This document shows, in pieces, positions 56,805 through 64,000 of a DNA stretch of 64,000 nucleotides. Both the position numbers and the translations under genes were made by a program. The stretch is taken from assembly GCF_021278985.1 (NCBI RefSeq), contig NZ_CP082833.1, positions 2,356,001 to 2,420,000 on the forward strand, given 5' to 3'. The DNA is from Citrobacter rodentium NBRC 105723 = DSM 16636 (GTDB taxonomy: Bacteria > Pseudomonadota > Gammaproteobacteria > Enterobacterales > Enterobacteriaceae). The stretch's first letter is position 1, and the number at the start of each line of letters is the position of its first letter. Below the pieces are notes generated by a model, which was given only the letters and a program-made list of their open reading frames with translations, searched no databases and was not told where the DNA came from.

Positions 56805-57133
56805 CAGGACTTATCTTGCGCGAACAGCGCATCCAACGCCTGCAGCGCATCGAGCAGTACCCCGCGCTGAGGATGATCGGCACTCAGCGCCACTTCATAA
56901 TACGGCGCGACGGCAAAGGCGTCGGGCAGCGGCTGCTGGCTGTCCAGCAGGGCATGCATCCGCGGTATCAATACCCATTGCAGCCACTCGAGCGGCTCCA
57001 TTGTATCCATGCAAAACGGCTGGGTACTGGTAAACAGGTGGGCGTCGGGTTCATCCATCCGCCAGTGTTGATGTTCACGCAGCAGCGCTTCAAGAGCATG
57101 AAGCTGCTGACGTACACGATCATGCGTGGTCAT
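56804..57133 (-). CDS. yqcC: YqcC family protein
   Basis: 109 residues from MTTHDRVRQQLHALEALLRE (ATG 57133, three codons inside a longer frame). DUF446 helical protein of unknown function; conserved FCMDTMEPLEWLQWVLIPRM is visible. The stop and the truC start overlap by one base. In E. coli and Salmonella csrB and syd lie upstream of yqcC; here they are replaced by higBA and an island. Confidence 0.94.
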   Translation of the reverse strand: MTTHDRVRQQLHALEALLREHQHWRMDEPDAHLFTSTQPFCMDTMEPLEWLQWVLIPRMHALLDSQQPLPDAFAVAPYYEVALSADHPQRGVLLDALQALDALFAQDKS

Positions 57134-57296
57134 GAAAGTCACCTTAGTGAAGAAAAATCTGCCGCGAAGGATACCACTGCCACTGAGAGATACACAAAAT
57201 CATTGGGGATGCGCGAGGATTCAATGACGATCTACCGGCTGCCAACCAGCTATCCGGACATGGCATTGAAGCCCCTTACCAGCATCTTGAGCCGTA

Positions 57297-57344
57297 TTGC
57301 CACCAGGACAACAGTGCGTTATAGTGTTTACATAATGTGAACAC
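57297..57344 (+). promoter_or_regulatory. higBA promoter and palindromic operator
   Basis: -35 TTGCCA (57297-57302), a 17-base spacer, and -10 TATAGT (57320-57325). The palindrome GTGTTTACATAATGTGAACAC split at its centre (57324-57344) overlaps the -10 and start site, with nine of ten arm positions paired. It is placed for autorepression by HigA or the HigBA complex. Confidence 0.8.
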
Positions 57345-57361
57345 GTGAAGGGAATCTCTCA

Positions 57362-57673
57362 GTGCACATCATCTCCAAAGAGCCATTTGAGCAAGCGGCG
57401 CGGTTATTTCCAAACGACGCCATGGCCATTAGGGCGCTGTATCGCCTGGTAAGCGAAACAGACTTCAAATCGCCCGATGAGTTGCGCACCGCCGTGCCGA
57501 GTCTCGACAATTTTAAGTACCGGAACAAATGGTGGGTTTTAGATGTGGGTGGTCATAATTTGCGAGTTATCGCCTACATCAACTTTGTGAATAAACGCTT
57601 CTACGTGAAGCACATCGCCACCCACGCTGAATACGATAAGCTGACTCGCTACTATCGGGAGAACAAAGAATGA
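57362..57673 (+). CDS. higB: Type II toxin HigB, mRNA interferase
   Basis: 103 residues from GTG 57362, with GAAGGGAA upstream. RelE-fold ribosome-dependent endoribonuclease of the HigB family (as E. coli YgjN). The hallmark VPSLDNFKYRNKWWVLDVGG and NLRVIAYINF are visible, and the C-terminal HATHAEYDKLTRYY has the conserved HxEYD. It precedes its antitoxin, the typical reversed hig order, and overlaps it by 4 bases. Confidence 0.93.
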   Translation: MHIISKEPFEQAARLFPNDAMAIRALYRLVSETDFKSPDELRTAVPSLDNFKYRNKWWVLDVGGHNLRVIAYINFVNKRFYVKHIATHAEYDKLTRYYRENKE

Positions 57674-58089
57674 TCGCCGACACCACTAAAGCTATCGAAG
57701 CAACGAAGCAACTGGTAGCTGCCGTCCCTCTGCTGGGGGGCAGCACCTCAGAGAAAGACTACCGCGACGCGCTGGAGCTGGTGGAGTACCTGATCGACCA
57801 CGACGACGAGAACCCGCTGATCGACTTCCTGGCAGCCAAGATTGCGGATTACGAGGACAACAGCGAACAGTTTGCGGAGTTCAACAAACGCATTGCAGAG
57901 ATTCCGGTTGGCGTCGCGCTACTGCGCACCCTGATTGACCAGCATCAGCTCTCCTACTCCGACCTGAAGAATGAGATTGGATCCAAATCGCTGGTGAGCC
58001 AGATCCTTTCCGGCCAGCGCTCCCTGACGATCTCACACATCAAGGCGCTTTCGGAGCGGTTCGGCATCAAGCCGCAGTGGTTTCTCTGA
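57670..58089 (+). CDS. higA: Type II antitoxin HigA (XRE helix-turn-helix)
   Basis: 139 residues. The N-terminal part wraps the toxin. The C-terminal XRE DNA-binding domain is IGSKSLVSQILSGQRSLTIS with HIKALSERFGIKPQWFL. It neutralises HigB and should repress the operon via the palindrome at 57324-57344. An AGCCCGC/GCGGGCT hairpin follows at about 58101-58120. The pair lies between yqcC and IS66, outside the AT-rich LEE part. Confidence 0.93.
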   Translation: MIADTTKAIEATKQLVAAVPLLGGSTSEKDYRDALELVEYLIDHDDENPLIDFLAAKIADYEDNSEQFAEFNKRIAEIPVGVALLRTLIDQHQLSYSDLKNEIGSKSLVSQILSGQRSLTISHIKALSERFGIKPQWFL

Positions 58090-58100
58090 TCTCCACCGCC

Positions 58101-58120
58101 AGCCCGCGTCACGGCGGGCT
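58101..58120 (+). terminator. Possible higBA terminator
   Basis: AGCCCGC GTCACG GCGGGCT seven-base stem, 12 bases after the higA stop. The following sequence GTAACTTT is only weakly T-rich. Confidence 0.5.
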
Positions 58121-58323
58121 GTAACTTTCCGCAGAAAAACGTTAACGCGCCAAAAACTCGCTCCCTTCCCCCCTTTTTAAACATCTACGGACGGCGCAAG
58201 CCAGCAATGGTCCCCCACGGTAAGGTCCAGGTATGCCTGACGCTCTTTCATTATCAAAAGAAGCAAGTACGTAAGCGTCTCATTTAAACCGTCTGGTCTG
58301 TTTCCTCCGGCTCCACAAAAATA

Positions 58324-59001
58324 ATGTCCATCATTTTTAGTGGACACTATCGTATGGAATACCGGACCTGGATTACTGAAGCTTTACGCCTTCACTTCGA
58401 AGAACATTTACCTCGGGTTGTGGCCGGACGTCGCCTGGGTGTACCAAAATCAACAGTTTGTAGTATGTTCGTGCGCTTTCGGAGAGCTGGCCTTTCGTGG
58501 CCTTTGCCCGCAGGCATGTCGGAGCAGGAACTTGATGCCTGCCTTTACGGACAATTTTCCACGGTACCAGTCGTACGTCCTGAAAGCACCGTTATATCCG
58601 AAACCCCCGTGGTAAAAAAACGTCCCCGGCGGCCCAACTTCCCTTATGAGTTTAAAATCGCCTTAGTGGAGCAGTCACTGCAGCCCGGAGCCTGTGTGGC
58701 GCAGATCGCCCGGGAAAACGGAATCAACGATAACCTGCTCTTCAACTGGCGCCATCAATACCGGAAAGGTGGCCTGCTGCCTTCCGGAAAAAATATGCCG
58801 GCACTGCTTCCCGTGACGTTAACGCCGGAGCCGGATAATAAAATCCCGGCCCCCGCACAGGAACCAGAGCAGATAAATACACCGTCCGACAGTCTGTGTT
58901 GTGAGCTGGTTCTGCCGGCCGGAACTCTCAGGCTTAAAGGTAAACTGACGCCGGCGTTATTACAGACACTTATCCGCGAAATAAAAGGGAGCAGCCACTG
59001 A
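58324..59001 (+). CDS. tnpA: IS66 TnpA (Orf1) accessory protein
   Basis: Up to 225 residues from ATG 58324; an ATG at 58354 (MEYRTWITEALRLHFEEHL) is equally possible. It has a helix-turn-helix RRLGVPKSTVCSMFVRF and a second IS3/IS911-like HTH in FKIALVEQSLQPGACVAQIA, RENGINDNLLFNWRHQYRKG. It is needed with TnpB for transposition in IS66 elements. The stop overlaps the tnpB start. Confidence 0.9.
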   Translation: MSIIFSGHYRMEYRTWITEALRLHFEEHLPRVVAGRRLGVPKSTVCSMFVRFRRAGLSWPLPAGMSEQELDACLYGQFSTVPVVRPESTVISETPVVKKRPRRPNFPYEFKIALVEQSLQPGACVAQIARENGINDNLLFNWRHQYRKGGLLPSGKNMPALLPVTLTPEPDNKIPAPAQEPEQINTPSDSLCCELVLPAGTLRLKGKLTPALLQTLIREIKGSSH

Positions 59002-59348
59002 TGATATCTCTCCCTGCAGGTTCGCGTATCTGGCTGGTTGCAGGTATCACCGATATGCGAAATGGCTTTAACGGCCTGGCATCAAAAGTTCAGAACGTCC
59101 TGAAGGATGACCCGTTCTCCGGACACCTGTTCATCTTCCGCGGACGCCGGGGTGACCAGATAAAAGTGTTGTGGGCTGACAGTGACGGACTGTGCCTCTT
59201 CACCAAACGCCTGGAGCGGGGCCGCTTCATCTGGCCAGTCACCCGTGACGGCAAGGTGCACCTTACTCCGGCTCAGTTATCCATGCTTCTTGAAGGTATC
59301 AACTGGAAGCACCCGAAACGAACGGAACGCGCTGGAATCCGCATATAA
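59001..59348 (+). CDS. tnpB: IS66 TnpB (Orf2)
   Basis: 115 residues. Typical IS66 Orf2 sequence: SRIWLVAGITDMRNGFNGLA, LFIFRGRRGDQIKVLWADSD and GRFIWPVTRDGKVHLTPAQL. Biochemical role not established. It is coupled to tnpA by a one-base overlap and lies 19 bases before tnpC. Confidence 0.95.
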   Translation: MISLPAGSRIWLVAGITDMRNGFNGLASKVQNVLKDDPFSGHLFIFRGRRGDQIKVLWADSDGLCLFTKRLERGRFIWPVTRDGKVHLTPAQLSMLLEGINWKHPKRTERAGIRI

Positions 59349-59367
59349 CCCGTTGTAAAGTGAGGAT

Positions 59368-60939
59368 ATGGACACCTCACTTGCTCATGAGAACGCCCGC
59401 CTGCGGGCACTGTTGCAGACGCAACAGGACACCATCCGCCAGATGGCCGAATACAACCGCCTGCTCTCACAGCGGGTGGCGGCTTATGCTTCCGAAATCA
59501 ACCGGCTGAAGGCGCTGGTTGCGAAACTGCAACGTATGCAGTTCGGTAAAAGCTCAGAAAAACTTCGCGCAAAAACCGAACGGCAGATACAGGATGCACA
59601 GGAGAGAATCAGCGCACTTCAGGAAGAAATGGCTGAAACGCTGGGTGAGCAATATGACCCGGCACTGCCATCCGCCCTGCGCCAGTCTTCAGCCCGTAAA
59701 CCGTTACCGGCCTCACTTCCCCGTGAAACCCGGGTTATCCGGCCGGAAGAGGAATGCTGTCCTGCCTGTGGTGGTGAACTCAGTTCTCTGGGATGTGATG
59801 TGTCAGAGCAACTGGAGCTTATCAGCAGCGCCTTTAAGGTTATCGAAACACAACGTCCGAAACTGGCCTGTTGCCGGTGCGACCATATCGTGCAGGCACC
59901 AGTACCTTCAAAACCCATTGCACGCAGTTATGCCGGAGCGGGGCTTCTGGCCCATGTTGTCACCGGGAAATATGCAGACCATCTGCCGTTATACCGCCAG
60001 TCAGAAATATACCGTCGTCAGGGAGTGGAGCTGAGCCGTGCCACACTGGGGCGCTGGACAGGTGCTGTTGCTGAACTGCTGGAGCCGCTGTATGACGTCC
60101 TGCGCCAGTATGTGCTGATGCCCGGTAAAGTCCATGCTGATGATATCCCCGTCCCGGTCCAGGAGCCGGGCAGCGGTAAAACCCGGACAGCCCGGCTGTG
60201 GGTCTACGTCCGTGATGACCGTAACGCCGGTTCACAGATGCCCCCGGCGGTCTGGTTCGCGTACAGCCCGGACCGGAAAGGCATACATCCACAGAATCAC
60301 CTGTCCGGTTACAGCGGAGTGCTTCAGGCCGATGCTTACGGTGGCTACCGGGCGTTATACGAATCCGGCAGAATAACGGAAGCCGCGTGTATGGCCCATG
60401 CCCGGAGAAAAATCCACGATGTGCATGCAAGAGCGCCAACCGATATCACCACGGAAGCCCTGCAGCGTATCGGTGAACTGTATGCCATCGAAGCAGAAGT
60501 CCGGGGATGTTCAGCAGAACAGCGTCTGGCGGCAAGAAAAGCCAGAGCTGCGTCACTGATGCAGTCACTGTATGACTGGATACAGACTCAGATGAAAACA
60601 CTGTCGCGTCACTCGGATACGGCAAAAGCGTTCGCATACCTGCTGAAACAGTGGGATAGCCTGAACGTGTACTGCAGTAATGGCTGGGTGGAAATCGACA
60701 ACAACATCGCAGAGAACGCCTTAAGGGGAGTGGCCGTAGGCCGGAAAAACTGGCTGTTCGCGGGTTCTGACAGCGGTGGCGAACATGCGGCGGTGTTGTA
60801 CTCGCTGATCGGCACATGCCGTCTGAACAATGTGGAGCCAGAAAAATGGCTGCGTTACGTCATTGAGCATATCCAGGACTGGCCGGCAAATCGGGTACGC
60901 GATCTGTTGCCCTGGAAAGTTGATCTGAGCTCTCAGTAA
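59368..60939 (+). CDS. tnpC: IS66 TnpC DDE transposase
   Basis: 523 residues. An N-terminal coiled coil (ENARLRALLQTQQDTIRQMA) and a zinc-binding region (CCPACGGELSSLGCDVSEQL) precede the catalytic domain. Acidic triad candidates are in VHADDIPVPVQEPG, LQADAYGGYRALYE and EIDNNIAENALRGVAVGRKN. The frame is intact through to the right end of the element. Confidence 0.96.
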   Translation: MDTSLAHENARLRALLQTQQDTIRQMAEYNRLLSQRVAAYASEINRLKALVAKLQRMQFGKSSEKLRAKTERQIQDAQERISALQEEMAETLGEQYDPALPSALRQSSARKPLPASLPRETRVIRPEEECCPACGGELSSLGCDVSEQLELISSAFKVIETQRPKLACCRCDHIVQAPVPSKPIARSYAGAGLLAHVVTGKYADHLPLYRQSEIYRRQGVELSRATLGRWTGAVAELLEPLYDVLRQYVLMPGKVHADDIPVPVQEPGSGKTRTARLWVYVRDDRNAGSQMPPAVWFAYSPDRKGIHPQNHLSGYSGVLQADAYGGYRALYESGRITEAACMAHARRKIHDVHARAPTDITTEALQRIGELYAIEAEVRGCSAEQRLAARKARAASLMQSLYDWIQTQMKTLSRHSDTAKAFAYLLKQWDSLNVYCSNGWVEIDNNIAENALRGVAVGRKNWLFAGSDSGGEHAAVLYSLIGTCRLNNVEPEKWLRYVIEHIQDWPANRVRDLLPWKVDLSSQ

Positions 60940-60969
60940 ATATCAATACGGTTCTGGCGAGCCGCTTAC

Positions 60970-61274
60970 TCTAAAAAATATTAATTAATGGAGAAACAAT
61001 AATTAATGCCGCTTTGCCAACTAGCTAAATCTTTATAATTTATTGATTTTTTAATGATTTTTTAATTGGTATAATTTTTTTGTTGACATTTAAGGATAAT
61101 ATATTTTACACATTATGTATCAGGGGTTAATAGCTTTTATAGGGGTTTTGTATGATGAAGTAGATTTTTCTAATGTGATAGATAAGACGTTATCTTACAT
61201 AATTTATAACATTCTATTAATTGTTGACCCATCCATGTAAGGATGAGCTTGTTAATATCTTAATATATAAAAGT
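60970..61274. promoter_or_regulatory. LEE1 regulatory region between IS66 and ler
   Basis: 305 very AT-rich bases. The part from about 61081 onward closely follows the EPEC/EHEC LEE1 leader as I recall it, including TTGACATTTAA and TTATTTATTATGAATATGGA at the ler start. The rorf1/espG genes found left of ler in EPEC are absent, as in C. rodentium, where they lie at the other end. No other gene is evident. Confidence 0.75.
61083..61112 (+). promoter_or_regulatory. LEE1 P1-like promoter
   Basis: -35 TTGACA (61083-61088), an 18-base spacer and -10 TACACA (61107-61112). The spacing and both hexamers are the same as the EPEC/EHEC LEE1 P1 promoter described in the literature, whose overlong spacer is a target of GrlA. 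It would drive ler and the LEE1 operon. Confidence 0.8.
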
Positions 61275-61664
61275 ATGAGGAGATTATTTATTATGAATAT
61301 GGAAACTAATTCGCCCACAACAAGCCCATACATTCAGCTGATTGAGCAGATTGCTGTGCTACAGCAAGAAGCAAAGCGGCTGCGTGAGCAGGAGATTCAA
61401 ACTGTAATTGAGTCAATTCAAAAACAGATTACTTATTACAATATAACCTTACAAGAACTGGGGTATACTAATATACCTGATGGTGCTCTTGCTCGCCGGA
61501 GCTCATCAAAAGGGGTATACTACCGTAATGAAGACGGACAGACTTGGTCTGGAGTGGGTCGACAACCACGTTGGCTTAAAGAAGCATTATTGAATGGAAG
61601 AAAGAAAGAAGATTTTCTTGTGAAGGACACAGAAGAAGAAGTAACATCTCTGAATAACATTTAA
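61275..61664 (+). CDS. ler: LEE master regulator Ler (H-NS family)
   Basis: 129 residues from MRRLFIMNMETNSPTTSPYI (ATG 61275), the EPEC Ler length. The internal ATG 61293 (MNMETN) has the better Shine-Dalgarno (AGGAGA) and may also be used. An N-terminal coiled coil (LIEQIAVLQQEAKRLREQEI) mediates oligomerisation. The C-terminal DNA-binding domain is YYRNEDGQTWSGVGRQPRWL. Ler relieves H-NS silencing of LEE promoters. It is nearly the same as EPEC Ler by recall. First gene of LEE1. Confidence 0.96.
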   Translation: MRRLFIMNMETNSPTTSPYIQLIEQIAVLQQEAKRLREQEIQTVIESIQKQITYYNITLQELGYTNIPDGALARRSSSKGVYYRNEDGQTWSGVGRQPRWLKEALLNGRKKEDFLVKDTEEEVTSLNNI

Positions 61665-61678
61665 CATGAAATAATTAA

Positions 61679-61897
61679 ATGATAACGATAACTGAACTGG
61701 AAGATGAAATAATAAAAAATAAAAAATCAGCAAATATTTTTATTGAAAAAATAAATGATAAAAAAAATGAAATCCACGAAAAAATGAAAAAACCTTTGGA
61801 TAAGGTCACTTACAATGAAGCAAAGGAACTGCTCATTGCATGCGATGCGGCAATTAAGGTCATTGAGATAATGGTAATCAGATTGAATAGAGGATGA
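61679..61897 (+). CDS. escE: T3SS needle co-chaperone EscE (SctE-type, SsaE-like)
   Basis: 72 residues, MITITELEDEIIKNKKSANI and so on, helical and Lys-rich. It matches LEE orf2/EscE in length and position and resembles SPI-2 SsaE (MTTLTRLEDLLLHSREEAKG). The partner EscG/needle EscF would be encoded elsewhere in the LEE. It lies 14 bases after ler and overlaps cesAB by 4 bases. Confidence 0.9.
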   Translation: MITITELEDEIIKNKKSANIFIEKINDKKNEIHEKMKKPLDKVTYNEAKELLIACDAAIKVIEIMVIRLNRG

Positions 61898-62217
61898 ATA
61901 TTGTGAAGCAAACAAAAAACAAAGAGTTATTAGATAAAAAAATAAGATCAGAGATTGAGACAATAAAAAAAATAATTGCTGAATTTGATGTTATAAAAGA
62001 AAACGTTAATATATTAAGTGAAAAGGCAAAAACATCCCCTCAAGCTGCGGAAACTTTAAACAAATTAATTGAAGGATATACATATGGTGAAGAGAGAAGA
62101 TTATATGATTCCGCTTTAAGTAAGATAGAGAAATTAATAGAGACAATGAAACCTACAAGATCTGGAAGTCAATTAACAAAGAATCAGCGTAATAAAAACA
62201 ATAGAAAAATAGTATGA
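61894..62217 (+). CDS. cesAB: Translocator chaperone CesAB
   Basis: 107 residues, the EPEC CesAB length. The core LLDKKIRSEIETIKKIIAEF and the tail QRNKNNRKIV match EPEC CesAB very closely by recall. It is the cytosolic chaperone of EspA and EspB. It is all-helical with a Lys/Arg/Asn-rich tail. It overlaps escE and escK by 4 bases each, as in LEE1. Confidence 0.95.
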   Translation: MNIVKQTKNKELLDKKIRSEIETIKKIIAEFDVIKENVNILSEKAKTSPQAAETLNKLIEGYTYGEERRLYDSALSKIEKLIETMKPTRSGSQLTKNQRNKNNRKIV

Positions 62218-62813
62218 CAATTTTGAATAAAATAGACTATAGCTACTATAAATTAATTAACTATCCTCTCATGATGATTCATGATGAATGGCTAGGTGAT
62301 TTAACCGGTGTCAATCAGGGCTGTTTTCGACGTCTAAGAGAAAATAGTTCTACACGTAATCAACTAAATAGGATTATACGTCAGGATATTCAAAGTAAAA
62401 TAGCTGGTGCAGAATTATCAAATATAAATAAGGATAGTTTTCTATATCAGTCAATTGGTAAAATAAGATTGCTTGCTTTAAGTAGTGCATTATTTGAAAT
62501 TCAATGTCCTGATTATATTTTTTCACGAGTATATAGAGAGAATCTGATTGAAGAGATAGGATATCAAAATGTGAAACAGTTATCATTCTATTGGCAGGGA
62601 GGACAATGTAAACCAGAATATGGCGAAGATCGGTTCTGTTCGGAGCTAATAAAATATGGTGCAGGAAATCTGGAATGGTTATTCTCTGATAATCCATTAT
62701 GGGCAATAGTTAAATATCTTTTACCGAAAAGCGGAGAAATAAAGCCAGTTCATATTAATGGTATATTTCTTAATAAACTTAATAAAATTTTACTGCCTTA
62801 TGAAACTTTATGA
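62214..62813 (+). CDS. escK: T3SS sorting-platform protein EscK (SctK)
   Basis: 199 residues. LEE orf4 product, an SctK/YscK/OrgA-type component of the cytoplasmic sorting platform. The hallmark N-terminal MMIHDEWLGDL and the central SFYWQGGQCKPEYG are visible. Assignment rests on length, LEE1 position and these segments. It overlaps cesAB by 4 and escL by 14 bases. Confidence 0.88.
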   Translation: MTILNKIDYSYYKLINYPLMMIHDEWLGDLTGVNQGCFRRLRENSSTRNQLNRIIRQDIQSKIAGAELSNINKDSFLYQSIGKIRLLALSSALFEIQCPDYIFSRVYRENLIEEIGYQNVKQLSFYWQGGQCKPEYGEDRFCSELIKYGAGNLEWLFSDNPLWAIVKYLLPKSGEIKPVHINGIFLNKLNKILLPYETL

Positions 62814-63456
62814 ATATAAAAATATAAAAATTATTGACTTAGTGCTTACGGAAGATGTTGTAGCTGAAAGTAAGCTGCAGGAAATTTTCCAAACTGATAA
62901 CATTATCAAACTGACTCGAAAAAGAACATGCGAACATTTACTGAGGATTAGGAGGAAAACGAAACAGTTAAAGATAGAATCAAGAAAAAAAATTGCAAAA
63001 AAAATGTTATCAATGAGAGAAAGAGAACGCAAATACAAAAAAATAAAATTAGAAAAAGAGATTAATAATTCGGTGAAATGGGTTAAAGATATCCAGGATA
63101 TCGAGTTGGTTTTAATACAAGATATAATGAATAAAATTCATTTGACACTAACTGATGCATTGCATTCTTTAGATACATCATCAAGAATTAATTGGGATGC
63201 CTTACTTAATGAAGTCGTAAGAGAGGCGATTTCTCATAATAATATTGTAGGGGCTATTAAGATCACTAAAAACCCAGACGTTAATATTGACCTCGGTGAG
63301 GGTAAGAATTTAGAGTTTATTGATGATTTAAATATACCAGTTAATCAGATAATAATAGAAAATGAATATATAAGAATAACTTTAGATCCGTTAGAGCAAA
63401 TTAATATCTTATTAAATTCATTTAAAGAGAGTTATTTGAGTATTATTCAGGAATAA
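62800..63456 (+). CDS. escL: T3SS stator protein EscL (SctL)
   Basis: 218 residues from MKLYEYKNIKIIDLVLTEDV (ATG 62800, overlapping the escK end; the open frame extends 14 codons further upstream). SctL/FliH-type stator that regulates ATPase EscN. A Lys/Arg-rich coiled coil is seen at about 55-95 (RRKTKQLKIESRKKIAKKML), followed by a conserved C-terminal domain. It lies four bases before escR. Confidence 0.9.
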   Translation: MKLYEYKNIKIIDLVLTEDVVAESKLQEIFQTDNIIKLTRKRTCEHLLRIRRKTKQLKIESRKKIAKKMLSMRERERKYKKIKLEKEINNSVKWVKDIQDIELVLIQDIMNKIHLTLTDALHSLDTSSRINWDALLNEVVREAISHNNIVGAIKITKNPDVNIDLGEGKNLEFIDDLNIPVNQIIIENEYIRITLDPLEQINILLNSFKESYLSIIQE

Positions 63457-63460
63457 TGAT

Positions 63461-64000
63461 ATGACTCAGTTAATGACCATTGGCTCACAGCCAATATTTT
63501 TAATTGTTGTTTTTTTCTTTTTTTCATTACTGCCAATATTTGTTGTTATTGGAACTTCATTTCTGAAAATTTCGATTGTATTAGGGATACTGAAGAACGC
63601 ATTAGGTATTCAACAAGTACCACCAAACATGGCATTAACATCAGTATCTCTGATACTTACTATATTTATTATGTCTCCAATAATATTACAGATTAATGAT
63701 AATATATCTCAGGAGCCGATAAACTATACTGACTCTGATTTTTATCAAAAAGTTGATGGGAAAATAATATCACCATACCGTATTTTTTTAGAAAATAACA
63801 CTAATAAAGAAAATATTGATTTTTTTGAAAATGTTGCCAAGAAAAAATTGGGTAATGAAACTTCTTTAAAAAAAGACTCACTTTTTATACTGTTACCGGC
63901 TTTCACTATGGGACAGCTTGAAGCCGCATTTAAGATAGGATTTTTACTTTACTTACCCTTTATCGCTATAGATTTAATCATTTCCAATATCTTATTGGCC
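63461..64000 (+). CDS. escR: T3SS export apparatus protein EscR (SctR), partial
   Basis: The first 180 codons, running off the right edge; EPEC EscR has 217. Inner-membrane export-gate subunit. Family signatures are FVVIGTSFLKISIVLGILKN, VPPNMALTSVSLILTIFIMS and the second block LLPAFTMGQLEAAFKIGFLL. TM segments are at about 11-31, 54-75 and 150-180. The periplasmic-loop region between them is intact. Start ATG 63461 follows GGAATAATGAT. Confidence 0.95.
   Translation, partial: MTQLMTIGSQPIFLIVVFFFFSLLPIFVVIGTSFLKISIVLGILKNALGIQQVPPNMALTSVSLILTIFIMSPIILQINDNISQEPINYTDSDFYQKVDGKIISPYRIFLENNTNKENIDFFENVAKKKLGNETSLKKDSLFILLPAFTMGQLEAAFKIGFLLYLPFIAIDLIISNILLA

Larger units (their letters stand above)
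58271..60969. mobile_element. IS66-family insertion sequence
   Basis: 2.7 kb with tnpA, tnpB and tnpC in IS66 order. Imperfect terminal inverted repeats begin GTAAGCG at 58271 (GTAAGCGTCTCATTTAAACC) and, on the other strand, at 60969 (GTAAGCGGCTCGCCAGAACC), matching at about 15 of 21 positions. The flanking octamers GCAAGTAC and TCTAAAAA are unlike, so no 8-bp target duplication remains. The left flank has host-like base composition, while the right is very AT-rich. Confidence 0.92.

Noticed and set aside
57134..57361. Remnant of csrB upstream of yqcC
   Set aside because: The multiple AGGA hairpins and terminal T-run of csrB are absent.
61221..61664. A generic H-NS paralogue or plasmid H-NS instead of Ler
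   Set aside because: Length from ATG 61275 and the sequence MRRLFIMNME, the C-terminal GVGRQPRWLKEAL and the following LEE1 genes identify Ler.
61679..64000. SPI-2 or ETT2-type secretion island
   Set aside because: escE and cesAB resemble SPI-2 ssaE/sseA distantly, but the order ler-escE-cesAB-escK-escL-escR and near match of cesAB are those of LEE.

Overview
The window reads as a chromosome segment of a Salmonella-type enterobacterium. The backbone runs mutS - bsdDCB/hosA - rpoS - nlpD - pcm - surE - truD - ispFD - ftsB - ygbE - cysCND - iap - CRISPR/cas (type I-E) - cysHIJ - queD - queE - CRISPR - eno - pyrG - mazG - relA - rlmD - barA - garK/gudDXP - yqcA - truC - yqcC. Three things favour Salmonella over E. 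coli: mazEF is missing between mazG and relA, a glycerate kinase sits in the gud cluster, and the repeats of the second CRISPR end in GGGGAACAC. Citrobacter cannot be excluded by eye. The species call is inference.

Layout. 1-4 kb: the mutS-rpoS polymorphic interval, with a hydroxyarylic-acid decarboxylase operon and its regulator hosA. 4-15 kb: conserved housekeeping genes (stress sigma factor, protein and RNA repair or modification, isoprenoid synthesis, division, sulfate activation). 16-25.5 kb: a complete type I-E CRISPR-Cas locus with an unusual 7-spacer array and a CRISPR-like mini-unit in the cas8e-cas3 gap. 25.7-30 kb: sulfite reduction (cysHIJ). 30.4-36.5 kb: queuosine genes queD and queE split by an inserted regulator/amidohydrolase/exporter block. 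36.6-37.6 kb: a second array of 17 repeats. 37.9-48.4 kb: eno, pyrG, mazG, relA, rlmD, barA. 48.46-49.76 kb: an IS110-family element in a REP sequence. 49.8-55 kb: D-glucarate/galactarate use. 55.5-57.1 kb: yqcA, truC (broken by an in-frame stop) and yqcC.

The right end is foreign: a HigB/HigA toxin-antitoxin pair, a complete IS66-family element without a visible target duplication, then about 3 kb of AT-rich DNA carrying the start of a locus of enterocyte effacement (LEE). It has ler, escE, cesAB, escK, escL and a partial escR in LEE1-operon order, behind a LEE1-like P1 promoter. The LEE continues past the right edge. It sits beside yqcC, where csrB and syd normally lie, not at a tRNA gene.

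The most novel signal is at 22.66-22.88 kb. Two degenerate CRISPR repeats flank a 33-nt spacer, on the strand opposite the cas genes. The first 16 spacer bases match a site 90 bp upstream that has an ATG PAM. The first two mismatches are at spacer positions 6 and 12, the bases flipped out in type I-E Cascade. The target overlaps the ribosome-binding site of a 26-codon ORF. This is the architecture expected of a CreA/CreR-type guide that directs Cascade to a neighbouring promoter or toxin gene. A second strong signal is that the IS110 element's non-coding end holds a copy of the 9-bp sequence flanking the element, as expected of a bridge-RNA target guide.
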